Shown: positions 34,032 to 41,934 of the stretch, piece by piece
Position numbering within the stretch: the stretch's first letter is position 1
How the letters are laid out: the number at the start of each line of letters is the position of its first letter
Source: Actinokineospora fastidiosa
Lineage (GTDB): Bacteria; Actinomycetota; Actinomycetes; Mycobacteriales; Pseudonocardiaceae
Direction: 5' to 3'
DNA: 64,000 bases
NCBI RefSeq assembly: GCF_014648415.1
Contig: NZ_BMRB01000002.1
Location: 703,260-767,259, forward strand
Position numbers and translations under genes: made by a program
Notes under the pieces: model-generated
What the model was told of the DNA's origin: nothing
Seen by the model: the letters and a program-made list of their open reading frames with translations, nothing else
Databases searched by the model: none

Positions 34032-34733
34032 TTACCGAGCCCGCACCCGCTTGCGCTGCAACCACAGCTCGACGGCCAGCAGCGGCACCACCCAGCCCAA
34101 CCAGTTGGTGATCCCCGCCACCGAGTACAGCAGCGCGATCTCGCTCCCGCCGAACATCGTGTCCAGGTGCGGCGTGAGGACGATCGAGGCCACCGGGCCC
34201 CAGATGCGGTTGGTGATGGTGGACAGGGTGAGCGTGTAGCTGCGGATCATCCAGACCCGGTGCTCGGCGAACGAGCGCCGCCGCGCCTTGACGTACCCGG
34301 TGATCGTCGAGCCGAACCAGATGCTCGCCAGCAGCACCAGGCTGACCCGCCCAACCGGACCGAAGGGCGACATCGCGCCGACGATCAGCCCCGCCGTCGC
34401 CGACGGCAGCACGCCCGCGAACACGTAGACCCGCCCCAGCACGCGGTGCGCGGCGCGGTACCGCTTGCGGAACCACGGCCACACCTGGCAGAAGCCGGAC
34501 ACCATCGCCACCGCGCCGAACCCGATGTGCGCCAGCAGCGCCGGGTAGTAGATCGAGCTGCCCTCCGGCACCGGCACCCGCGACAGCGCCGGGTCGAGCC
34601 CGAGGTACGGCGGGATGGAGTACACGAGGAAGGCGATGACCACCGCGCCCATCGGGATGATCCACGGCCTGCGCCACCACGCCCGCCCCGGTCGCACCGG
34701 CGGCTGCGTGCGCGGCTCGGCGACTGCTGTCAT
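34032..34733 (-). CDS. DUF2306-type integral membrane protein
   Basis: 233-residue protein with about six membrane segments. HIGFGAVAMVSGFCQVWPWFRKRYRAAHRVLGRVYV and FAEHRVWMIRSYTLTLS are the conserved histidine/arginine motifs of DUF2306 proteins, whose histidines may bind heme or metal; function is unknown. It precedes the kinase gene on the same strand with an 11-base gap and is cut off from SecDF by a strong hairpin. Confidence 0.8.
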   Translation of the reverse strand: MTAVAEPRTQPPVRPGRAWWRRPWIIPMGAVVIAFLVYSIPPYLGLDPALSRVPVPEGSSIYYPALLAHIGFGAVAMVSGFCQVWPWFRKRYRAAHRVLGRVYVFAGVLPSATAGLIVGAMSPFGPVGRVSLVLLASIWFGSTITGYVKARRRSFAEHRVWMIRSYTLTLSTITNRIWGPVASIVLTPHLDTMFGGSEIALLYSVAGITNWLGWVVPLLAVELWLQRKRVRAR

Positions 34734-34746
34734 ATGTCCCCCTCAG

Positions 34747-34797
34747 TCGATCTCGGCTCTCCCGCAGAACGTTAGGAGGCGGGAGAGCCGAGATCGA
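34747..34797 (-). terminator. 19-bp perfect-stem hairpin between secDF and the DUF2306 gene
   Basis: TCGATCTCGGCTCTCCCGC at 34747-34765 pairs perfectly with 34779-34797 over a 13-base loop. It starts 36 bases after the secDF stop on the minus strand and ends 14 bases before the next start. No T tract; most likely the terminator of the secDF unit. Confidence 0.75.
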
Positions 34798-34832
34798 TCA
34801 GGAGGACACCAGGGTCGGGGGTAGGGCCAGCC

Positions 34833-37070
34833 CTACACCACCGCGCCGTCCGTGCGGTCGCCCGCGCGCGGGCGCTCCTTGACGGGCTGCTTGACCGGCG
34901 GCGGGAACCTGCGGTCGAGCATGATCGCCGCCGGGCCCGCGGTGACCACCGTGGACGCCGTGCCCGCGATGAGGCCCAGCAGCAGCGCCAGCGCGAAGTC
35001 CGACAGCGACCCGTCGCCGAGGAACAGCAGCGCGCCGAGGACGAACAGCACACCGATACCGGTGTTGACGGTGCGCGGCAGCGTCTGCAGGACCGCGCGG
35101 CCCACCACGTCGGCGAACGGCGTCTTGCGGTTCTGCCCGCGCAGCTCGCGCACCCGGTCGAAGACGACGACGGAGTCGTTGACCGAGTAGCCGATCACGG
35201 TCAGCAGCGCGGCCAGGAACACCCCGTCGAACGGCTTGCCCAGCCAGGCGAACGCGCCCACGACGATCAGCACGTCCTGGGCGAGGGCGATCACGGTGGC
35301 CAGGCCGAGCCGCCAGTTGAACCGGATGGCCAGGTAGATCAGCTGGGCGAGCACCGCGAGGCCGAGGGCGATGAGCGCCTTCGTGCGCAGCTCGTCGCCC
35401 AGGCTCGGGCCGATCTGCTCGTCGCGCAGCTGCTCCGCCCCGCCCGCCGCCTCGGCGACGGCGGCCTTGACGCGGTCGGCCTCGGCCTGGTCGATCGGCT
35501 CGGTGCGCACCGACACGGTGTTGTCGCCGGACTCCTGCACCACCGCGCGCGTGAACCCGGCCTCGGCGACCTCGGCGCGCACGCGGTCGACGTCGACCGG
35601 CCCGGGCGTCGTGTACTCCAGGACCCGGCCGCCGGTGAACTCCAGCCCGAGGGTGGGTCCGACGGCGACCAGGCCGACCAGCGCGATCAGCATCGCCGCG
35701 CCCGCGCCGAGGAGCCAGCGGGCGGGCTTGCGGAGGAAACCGGCGTCGCGCTGGTCGACCCACTCGCGGACGCGGCCGCGGTGGGCGAGGCCGGTCAGCT
35801 TCCCCATGCGCTCGCGCAGGCCGAGCATGAACAGCACGCGGGCCAGGATCAGCGTGGAGAACAGGGCCGCGAGGACACCGATGGTGAGCGTGACGCCGAA
35901 GCCGCGGACGGGACCGGACGCCAGGCCGAACAGCAGCGCGGCGGCCAGCAGCGTGGTGACGTTGGAGTCGATGATCGCCGACCACGCGCCGGAGTAGCCG
36001 CGATCGATGGCGCGTTGCGGTATGGCCCCGCGTTCCTCGCGCGCTCTCTCGAAGACCAGCACCGTCGCGTCGACCGCCATGCCGATGGCCAGCACGAAAC
36101 CGGCGAGGCCGGGCAGGGTGAGCGTGGCGCCGATGGCGATCAGCGCGCCGTAGGCGACGGCGGCGTAGCCGATCAGGGCGATGACCGCGAGCAGTCCGGC
36201 GAACCGGTAGACGAAGATCAGGAACAGCGCGGTCAGCGCCAGGCCGATGACGGCGGCGCGGGCGCTGGCGTCGATGGCCTCTGCGCCGAGGGTGGGGCCG
36301 ACGGTCCGCTGCTCGATGATCTCCACCGGCACCGGCAGCGCGCCGCCGTTGATCAGCAGCGACAGGTCCTTGGCCTCGGCGGCGCTGAACTGGCCGGTGA
36401 TGCGCGTGTTGTTGCCGATCATGCCGATCTCGCACTGCACGCTCGGGTCGACCTGCGGCGAGGAGATGACGTCGCCGTCGAGGACGATCGCGACGCGCCT
36501 GCCGGGGTCGCCCGGCGGCGAGCACGCGGCCTTGCCGGTGAGTTCCTCCCACTGGCGCGCCGCCGTCGCCGAGAAGTCGATGTTGACCTGGTAGCCGACG
36601 CCCTGCGGGTCGGGGCTGGACGACGCGCTCTCCACGCCCTCGCCGGTGAACGCGGCGGGGGCGAGCGGGATCTGGTTGCCGTCCTCGTCCGGCGTCGGCG
36701 TGCCGTCGGGGGTGATCGAGTGGAACGTGAGCTGGGCGGTGCGGCCGATGACCTCGACGGCCTCGCGGGGGTCCTGCAGGCCGGGCAGCTCGATGATGAT
36801 CCGGTTCTCGCCGGACCGGGCGATCAGCGGCTCGGCGACGCCGAGCGCGTCGACGCGGCGGCGCAGCACCTCCAGCGCGCGGTCGGTCGCCGCGGCGTCG
36901 GCGACGGTGGTCGGGGAGTCCTTGGTCTCCAGGGTGATCTGCGTGCCGCCGCGCAGGTCGAGGCCGAGCCGAGGGGCGGTGGTGATGAGCAGGTACACGG
37001 AGGCGGCGAGGACGACGAGGGACACCAGCGCCCGCCCGACCAGTCCGCGCCGCGCAGGGTTGCGCGCCAC
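34833..37070 (-). CDS. secDF: SecD-SecF fusion protein translocase subunit
   Basis: 745-residue fused SecDF. The N-terminal half has the SecD start LGLDLRGGTQITLE, the P1 periplasmic part and TALFLIFVYRFAG, with FVLAIGMAVDATVLVFERAREE as the RND-like TM4-TM5 signature; the C-terminal half has GLEFTGGRVLEYTT and YSVNDSVVVFDRVREL of SecF. It uses proton flow to help Sec export. Actinobacteria generally have separate secD and secF near the recombination/ruvABC genes, so this is probably an extra fused paralogue. GTG 37070 is preceded by GAGGAAAG. A Pro-rich membrane protein gene lies 51 bases upstream. Confidence 0.9.
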   Translation of the reverse strand: MARNPARRGLVGRALVSLVVLAASVYLLITTAPRLGLDLRGGTQITLETKDSPTTVADAAATDRALEVLRRRVDALGVAEPLIARSGENRIIIELPGLQDPREAVEVIGRTAQLTFHSITPDGTPTPDEDGNQIPLAPAAFTGEGVESASSSPDPQGVGYQVNIDFSATAARQWEELTGKAACSPPGDPGRRVAIVLDGDVISSPQVDPSVQCEIGMIGNNTRITGQFSAAEAKDLSLLINGGALPVPVEIIEQRTVGPTLGAEAIDASARAAVIGLALTALFLIFVYRFAGLLAVIALIGYAAVAYGALIAIGATLTLPGLAGFVLAIGMAVDATVLVFERAREERGAIPQRAIDRGYSGAWSAIIDSNVTTLLAAALLFGLASGPVRGFGVTLTIGVLAALFSTLILARVLFMLGLRERMGKLTGLAHRGRVREWVDQRDAGFLRKPARWLLGAGAAMLIALVGLVAVGPTLGLEFTGGRVLEYTTPGPVDVDRVRAEVAEAGFTRAVVQESGDNTVSVRTEPIDQAEADRVKAAVAEAAGGAEQLRDEQIGPSLGDELRTKALIALGLAVLAQLIYLAIRFNWRLGLATVIALAQDVLIVVGAFAWLGKPFDGVFLAALLTVIGYSVNDSVVVFDRVRELRGQNRKTPFADVVGRAVLQTLPRTVNTGIGVLFVLGALLFLGDGSLSDFALALLLGLIAGTASTVVTAGPAAIMLDRRFPPPVKQPVKERPRAGDRTDGAVV

Positions 37071-37121
37071 TTCTTTCCTCTCCAGAGGGGGAATCGCCCG
37101 CGCACGGCGGGCTTTCGTCGG

Positions 37122-37487
37122 TTATGGAGTGGAAAGCGGCGGCGGCCCGCGCTGGTCGGGCGGATCGGCGGGGACGGACACGCCGTCCTCCGCGCGGGTG
37201 TCGGGGACGGCGACCACGATGACGTCGGCCCGCCGCGGCGGCCCGGAGTCGACCACCGCGGACGGCGGGTCGACCGGGTCGAGCTGCGGCGGCGAGGCGA
37301 CCGGGTGCCGCACGGGCACGACCCGCGAGGGCGCGACGGCGTCGACGTCGTGGGCCTCGGCGAGGATCGTCCCGGCCGCGCGGCCAGCGCCCGCGCCGAC
37401 GACGATGGCGAACGCGCCGAACAGCGGCAGCAGCCCGGCGAGCAGGCCCGCCGTCCACCGCCGCGGCCACGCCGCCGCCCATGTCAT
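37122..37487 (-). CDS. Single-pass membrane protein with Pro-rich outer domain
   Basis: 121 residues, not recognised. A basic N-terminus (WPRRWT) is followed by one hydrophobic segment (AGLLAGLLPLFGAFAIVVGAG), then a Pro/Val/Asp-rich tail of about 80 residues with VRHPVASPPQLDPVDPP, likely outside the membrane. ATG 37487 is the first good start. It is 51 bases upstream of secDF and probably co-transcribed with it; a link to secretion is only inferred from position. Confidence 0.6.
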   Translation of the reverse strand: MTWAAAWPRRWTAGLLAGLLPLFGAFAIVVGAGAGRAAGTILAEAHDVDAVAPSRVVPVRHPVASPPQLDPVDPPSAVVDSGPPRRADVIVVAVPDTRAEDGVSVPADPPDQRGPPPLSTP

Positions 37488-37672
37488 GGGCGTCACTCTA
37501 CCGACGCGTCCAGCCGCCACTCCCCCGCACCGGAACCGCCCGGCGGGCACCGTCCTGGCCAGCCGCTTCCGCCGAGCCTTGGCACCATCCGGGCAGCGGC
37601 CCGCGGTGGTGAGGGCGGCGCACGGCTCGGCGATGCCAGCCCCAGGGCGCACTCGAAGGCTCCTCGGGATCG

Positions 37673-39133
37673 CTAGGCGGGTTCGGTTCTGGCCAGGCGG
37701 TTCTGGGTCGGGAGGCGGGGGCGTCCGGCCAGCTCGACGCGGTCGCGGCCCGCCCACTTCGCCGCGCGGAGGGCCTGGTCGGCGACGTCCTGCAGGTCGG
37801 CGAGGGTGACGCCGTGGTCGGGGGCCACCGCGACGCCGATGGAGATCGTGCACGGGGGTAGCCCGCCGCGGCCCAGGCGGACGGAGCGGCCGCCCGCCGG
37901 GGTGCTGATCTCGGTGTCCAGCTCGCGCACGGCGACCCGGATGCGTTCGGCGATGTCGACCGCCTCCCGGGCGGTCGTGCCGGGCAGCACCACGGCCAGT
38001 TCCTCCCCGCCCCACCGCGAGACGATGTCGCCGCGGCGGACGCAGGCGCGCAGCCGTTCGGCGACCGCGCGCAGCACCTGGTCGCCGCCGAAGTGGCCCA
38101 GCCGGGTGTTCCAGTCCTTGAAGTGGTCGATGTCGAGCATCAGCACCGACGTCGGGTGCCCGCCCGAGCGGTCGACCTCCAGCGCGGTGCCCGCCACCAG
38201 CTCGAACCCGCGCCGGTTCGGCAGCGTGGTCAGCGAGTCGGTCAGCGCGTCGACGGTCAGCTGTTCCCGCTCGGCCTCGAGCGCGGCGATCTTCCCGACG
38301 TTCAGCGTCTCGCGCACGGCCACCGCCAGCACGCCCACCAGGCACGCCGGGGCGACCACGGCGATCACCGCGGCGGCCGCAGCCAGCAGCAGGGTGTGCA
38401 CGATCAGCCAGTTGTCGCCCGGGGTGCCGAGCAGGGTCACCAGCCGCCAGTCGCGGAACCGCACGCCCCGGTACACCGCGATCGGCACCGCCTGGGCCAT
38501 GAAGTACACCGCGATCGCCAGCACCAGGACCAGCGCCGTGCGGATGCCGGTGGCGTCGTCCACCCCGAACAGGTGCCGCACGAGCCCGACCCCGTGCACC
38601 GACAGCAGGACCGTCGCCGACGAGGCGATCCACAGCGCGGGCGGGCGGCGGGCGATGCGGTAGCGCACCGCGCGCACCACCACGACCAGCGGGACCACCA
38701 GGGTCACCGGCAGCACCAGCGCCGCGCCGCAGAACCAGATGCTCGACTGGTCGACGAACTCGACCGCGCCGCGCTGCAGCCGCCTGCCCCTGCGCCGCTC
38801 CTCCGCCAGACGGGTCAACGCGACGTGGACCAGGGCGCAGCCGGTGAAGAGTGCGAACAGCGCCCAGTCGCGCCTGGATGGCCCAGGGGAGAACAACAAT
38901 CCGGCAACGGTCGCCGCCGCCCCCGCCACGTCGATGGCCAGGATGGCCAGCACGCCGGGCAGGCCGAACGACCAGAGCGCCCAGGTGCGCGGGGACGCCG
39001 CCGATTTCGCCGAAGTGATCATCCGTGTCACGCTGGCCGTGGTCGAATCGGGGCCGCGTCCGGCGGGGCGCCCTCGGCGGGAAGGGAGGAACTGCCATGT
39101 GCGGCGACCGCGACTTGTGATCCGGTCGGTCAT
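37673..39133 (-). CDS. Membrane diguanylate cyclase (GGDEF)
   Basis: 486 residues. About eight membrane segments in the first 300 residues resemble a MASE-type sensor; the C-terminus is a GGDEF domain with the active-site motif GGEEL near 374-378 and an inhibitory I-site RRGD exactly five residues before it, so it should make c-di-GMP and be product-inhibited. ATG 39133 overlaps the stop of the upstream MFS gene (ATGA), implying coupled translation; an inner ATG at 39022 lacks any ribosome-binding site. The c-di-GMP made here could influence development, as is known in Streptomyces. Confidence 0.9.
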   Translation of the reverse strand: MTDRITSRGRRTWQFLPSRRGRPAGRGPDSTTASVTRMITSAKSAASPRTWALWSFGLPGVLAILAIDVAGAAATVAGLLFSPGPSRRDWALFALFTGCALVHVALTRLAEERRRGRRLQRGAVEFVDQSSIWFCGAALVLPVTLVVPLVVVVRAVRYRIARRPPALWIASSATVLLSVHGVGLVRHLFGVDDATGIRTALVLVLAIAVYFMAQAVPIAVYRGVRFRDWRLVTLLGTPGDNWLIVHTLLLAAAAAVIAVVAPACLVGVLAVAVRETLNVGKIAALEAEREQLTVDALTDSLTTLPNRRGFELVAGTALEVDRSGGHPTSVLMLDIDHFKDWNTRLGHFGGDQVLRAVAERLRACVRRGDIVSRWGGEELAVVLPGTTAREAVDIAERIRVAVRELDTEISTPAGGRSVRLGRGGLPPCTISIGVAVAPDHGVTLADLQDVADQALRAAKWAGRDRVELAGRPRLPTQNRLARTEPA

Positions 39134-40350
39134 ACCGACACCCCCAGGCGTCCGGCCCGGTCGGGCGGGCGCCGATGCCAGGCCGCCGCGCCCACGAGCG
39201 CGGCGGCCGTTCCCGCCACGCCGACCGCCCCGATCGCGCCGGCCGGGGTGAGCACGTCGGCCAGCACGCCGCCGACGACGACTCCGAGGCCCTGACCGGC
39301 GCGCAGCCCGGTGCGCACCCAGCCCACCGTGCGCCCGGCGGCCTCGTCGGGCACCAGTTCCAGCACCGCGGCGCGCACGGCCGGGATGTGCGCCGCGCCG
39401 ACGCCGGACAGCACGAGCAGCACGGCCGCGGTCCACGGGCCGGGGTTCACGAGGAACCCCGCGAGCGGGAGCACGCTCAGCACCACGAGCGGTCCGATCA
39501 GCGCGCGGCGGGTGGCGTCGTCGCGGCGGTCGAGCACCAGCGAGGCCAGCAGGAAGCCGACGACGTCGGCGGCCAGCAGCGGGCCGACCACCCAGTCCGG
39601 GGCGCCCATCGCGACCACCAGCGGCACCATCACCGCGTCGGGCAGGATCGCCAGCGTGCCGACGAGGACCAGGGCGTTGAGCACCCGCAGCCGCCGGTCG
39701 TCCCAGAGCAGGCGCAGCCCCGTCCCGCGCACGCGGTCGGGCCCGCGCGCGGGCGCGGGGAGCGCGGGCACGTACGCCAGGACGAGCACCGCCACCAGGG
39801 CGAACGACCCGGCGTTGATCAGGAACGCGGCGTTGACGCCGACCAGGCCGACCACGACCGCCGCCAGGCCGAGCCCGGCGAGCTGGCCTGCCTCGCGCAC
39901 CATCGACATGCGCGCCTGCCCGCGCCCGTGGACCTCGGCGGGCAGCACCGCGCGCACCGTCACCGCCTGCGCGGCCCGGAACGGCGCGCCCGCGGCGGCG
40001 ATGCCCGCGATCGCGGCGACGATCAGCGCGACCGGCGCGGACGGGATGGCCAGCACGGCCGAGAGCAGGGCCTGGACCAGCGCGGCGACGGCCATCACCC
40101 GGCGGCGCGGGTAGCGGTCGGCCAGCGGGACCAGCAGCGGGCCCGCGACCAGGTCGGGCAGCAGGGTGGCGGCGTACGTCAGCGCGGCGGCGGCCGCCGA
40201 CCCGGTGGCGTCGAAGACCAGCACGGCCACCGCGACGCGGGCGAGCTGGTCGCCGAGGGTGGACACCCCCTCGCCGACGGCCAGCGCCCGGAAGACCGCG
40301 CCCGACGTCTGCCCCACCTCCCCCACGAGATGCCCCCAGTCGACCGCCAT
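39130..40350 (-). CDS. MFS transporter
   Basis: 406-residue 12-segment transporter of the MFS drug/metabolite exporter type. LADRYPRRRVMAVAAL is the conserved loop 2-3 motif, and RTVGWVRTGLRAGQGLGVVVGG resembles motif C region of antiporters. It starts at ATG 40350 and its stop overlaps the GGDEF gene start. Divergent from the XRE/ImmA operon with about 140 bases between. Substrate unknown. Confidence 0.85.
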   Translation of the reverse strand: MAVDWGHLVGEVGQTSGAVFRALAVGEGVSTLGDQLARVAVAVLVFDATGSAAAAALTYAATLLPDLVAGPLLVPLADRYPRRRVMAVAALVQALLSAVLAIPSAPVALIVAAIAGIAAAGAPFRAAQAVTVRAVLPAEVHGRGQARMSMVREAGQLAGLGLAAVVVGLVGVNAAFLINAGSFALVAVLVLAYVPALPAPARGPDRVRGTGLRLLWDDRRLRVLNALVLVGTLAILPDAVMVPLVVAMGAPDWVVGPLLAADVVGFLLASLVLDRRDDATRRALIGPLVVLSVLPLAGFLVNPGPWTAAVLLVLSGVGAAHIPAVRAAVLELVPDEAAGRTVGWVRTGLRAGQGLGVVVGGVLADVLTPAGAIGAVGVAGTAAALVGAAAWHRRPPDRAGRLGVSV

Positions 40351-40490
40351 GACGCTACCGATTAACTGATATGGCGGCTATCTTCCCGGCTGAGGCTATG
40401 ACAGTTTTGCGGCACGGTCCGGTCGTCGGTGGGGTTCCACCCGATCAGATCAAGACCGACACCGAGGGTGAGCGAGAGAGTGAACCGAGC

Positions 40491-40907
40491 GTGACTGAGA
40501 CCGGCGGCGGCCCGACGCTGGCGGCGAAGCTGAACACCCTGTTCGCCTCGATCAGGCCGGACGCGGAACGGCAGTACACGAACAAGGAGGTCGCCTGCGC
40601 CGTCGGCTGCACCCCGGTGATGATCGGCTACCTCAGATCGGGCCAGCGCGACAACCCCAGCATCAACCTGCTGCGCAGCCTGGAGGCCTTCTTCGGGGTG
40701 CCGCACGGCTACCTCTACCTCGACGACCCGGGGCTGACGCGCCGCGTCGACGACCAGTTGGCCATGCTTGACCGCATGATGGCGACCGGTGTGATGCGGA
40801 TAGCGCAGCGCGCGTCGATGGTGTCGGCCGAGGGGCTGGCCGCGGTGACCAAGATGCTCGACGCGGTCATCGAGCTCGAGCGCGCCCGCGGGGAGCGCGA
40901 TGGCTGA
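40491..40907 (+). CDS. XRE-type HTH regulator paired with ImmA
   Basis: 138-residue protein. LAAKLNTLFASIRPDAERQYTNKEVACAVGCTPVMIGYLRSG forms an XRE-like HTH; NLLRSLEAFFGVPHGYLYLDDP is the helix after it that is typical of actinobacterial XRE regulators paired with ImmA proteases. GTG 40491 (VTETGGGPT) fits family starts; an in-frame ATG at 40371 would add 40 atypical residues across the promoter region. It overlaps the ImmA gene by 8 bases. By analogy with ImmR/ImmA, the protease may cleave it to relieve repression (inference). Confidence 0.8.
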   Translation: MTETGGGPTLAAKLNTLFASIRPDAERQYTNKEVACAVGCTPVMIGYLRSGQRDNPSINLLRSLEAFFGVPHGYLYLDDPGLTRRVDDQLAMLDRMMATGVMRIAQRASMVSAEGLAAVTKMLDAVIELERARGERDG

Positions 40908-41505
40908 GCGTCCGGTCTCGCTGCGCCGCGCGCGGCGCCGGGTCTCCGACGCCGTCGACTCCGTGATCGCGGGCATCCCGGCCGAGCCGGGGGCGCCGTT
41001 CGACATCGCCGACTTCTGCGCCCGGCTGGCCGAGCTGCGCGGGCGTCCGATCGAGCTGCTGGCCATGGGCCCGCTGCTGGGCGGGCGTCCGGTCCCGATG
41101 ACCGGCCTGCTGGTCGCCCTGCCGAACGCCGACTACCTGTTCTACGACGACAGCACGTCCCCGTCGTTCCGCGAGAACGCGATCATGCACGAGCTGGGCC
41201 ACCTCGTGCTGGGCCACAGCGCGGGCGGCTCCCCGCTCGACGACGACGTCGACCTGATGGCCACCCTGCTGCCCGACCTCGACCCGGGAATGGTGCGCCG
41301 CATGCTCTCGACCGCGCTGGGCAGGCGCGGCTACACCGACCGCCAGGAGGTGGAGGCGGAGATGTTCGCGTCACTGCTGTGGCGCCGCCGCGGCGTCGAC
41401 GGCCACACCCTCATCCGCCCGACGGTCCGCCTGGCCCCCGAGGACGAACGCGTGGTCGACCGGCTGGCCCAGGTCCTCGGCGCCACCGACCCGGAGGACC
41501 GATGA
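40900..41505 (+). CDS. ImmA/IrrE-family metallopeptidase
   Basis: 201 residues. The zinc motif is HELGH at residues 97-101 (AIMHELGHLVLGH), with EVEAEMFASLLW near 152-163 giving the third ligand. The N-terminal part (FDIADFCARLAELRGRPIEL) is the usual cap of this family. ATG 40900 lies within the regulator gene end. It probably cleaves the upstream XRE protein in response to a signal. The stop overlaps the ATG of a 35-codon ORF (ATGA). Confidence 0.88.
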   Translation: MAERPVSLRRARRRVSDAVDSVIAGIPAEPGAPFDIADFCARLAELRGRPIELLAMGPLLGGRPVPMTGLLVALPNADYLFYDDSTSPSFRENAIMHELGHLVLGHSAGGSPLDDDVDLMATLLPDLDPGMVRRMLSTALGRRGYTDRQEVEAEMFASLLWRRRGVDGHTLIRPTVRLAPEDERVVDRLAQVLGATDPEDR

Positions 41506-41609
41506 CCCCCACCGCACCGCCTCTCCCCGCGGCGCACGGTCGCAGGCACCCGGACGCGGCCAGGGAGGCGGCATCCCGCGCTGTCGCGGCCGGAGAGGTG
41601 GGCCGATGA
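41502..41609 (+). CDS. Possible 35-residue micro-ORF A
   Basis: MTPTAPPLPAAH... to ...AAGEVGR-stop. It starts in the ImmA stop (ATGA) and ends in the ATG of the next micro-ORF (ATGA), so the chain of overlaps could carry ribosomes from immA to the membrane-protein genes. No family resemblance; it may be a coupling device or mere spacer. Confidence 0.3.
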   Translation: MTPTAPPLPAAHGRRHPDAAREAASRAVAAGEVGR

Positions 41610-41720
41610 GCGCGCTGTCGAACGCGCCCCGCGGCCGTGGCCGGGGAGCCGGGCCGATGAGCGGCGTCCCGCGTCATCGAAGGCGCGCCGCGGCCGTGGT
41701 CGGGGAGGTGGGCCGATGAG
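41580..41720 (+). repeat. Triplicated ribosome-binding-site/start module
   Basis: GAGGTGGGCCGATGAGC at 41596-41612 and 41705-41721 and a variant GAGCCGGGCCGATGAGC at 41646-41662 all place a purine-rich site before ATG. CGCGGCCGTGGCCGGGGAG precedes the second and CGCGGCCGTGGTCGGGGAG the third, so the duplicated unit is larger than the start itself. Confidence 0.7.
41606..41719 (+). CDS. Possible 37-residue micro-ORF B
   Basis: Starts ATG 41606 in the stop of micro-ORF A and ends at 41719 with ...VVGEVGR-stop, the same last five residues as ORF A, because both end in copies of the same repeated module. Arg/Gly-rich, no known family. Its stop overlaps the start of the 72-residue membrane protein. 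Confidence 0.3.
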   Translation: MSALSNAPRGRGRGAGPMSGVPRHRRRAAAVVGEVGR

Positions 41721-41934
41721 CACGATCGCCATGGTCCTGCTGGTCATCGGGGTCGGGGTGGCCGTCGGGGTCAGGGCCGAGCGGTCCGGGCCGTTGCGGA
41801 CCGATCCGGTCCTGGCCGAGCGGACGCCGCCGTCGCCGTTGGGGGTCGACGGGTTCGCGCCCGTGCGTGAGCGGACGGGCGACGAGCCCGGCGACCGGCT
41901 CAGCCAGGCGTTCCGGGTGAGCGAGGGCAGATGA
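41716..41934 (+). CDS. Small single-pass membrane protein
   Basis: 72 residues with one N-terminal hydrophobic helix (IAMVLLVIGVGVAVGV) and a charged Pro-rich tail ending FRVSEGR. Not recognised as a named family. GAGGTGGG precedes ATG 41716 and the stop overlaps the next gene (ATGA). Such small proteins regularly sit beside the MAB_1171c-type protein in related clusters to my recollection; a subunit role is inferred. Confidence 0.65.
   Translation: MSTIAMVLLVIGVGVAVGVRAERSGPLRTDPVLAERTPPSPLGVDGFAPVRERTGDEPGDRLSQAFRVSEGR

Noticed and set aside
40371-40490. Longer start of the XRE regulator at ATG 40371
   Set aside because: The extra 40 residues are atypical for the family and occupy the space where the divergent promoters must lie.
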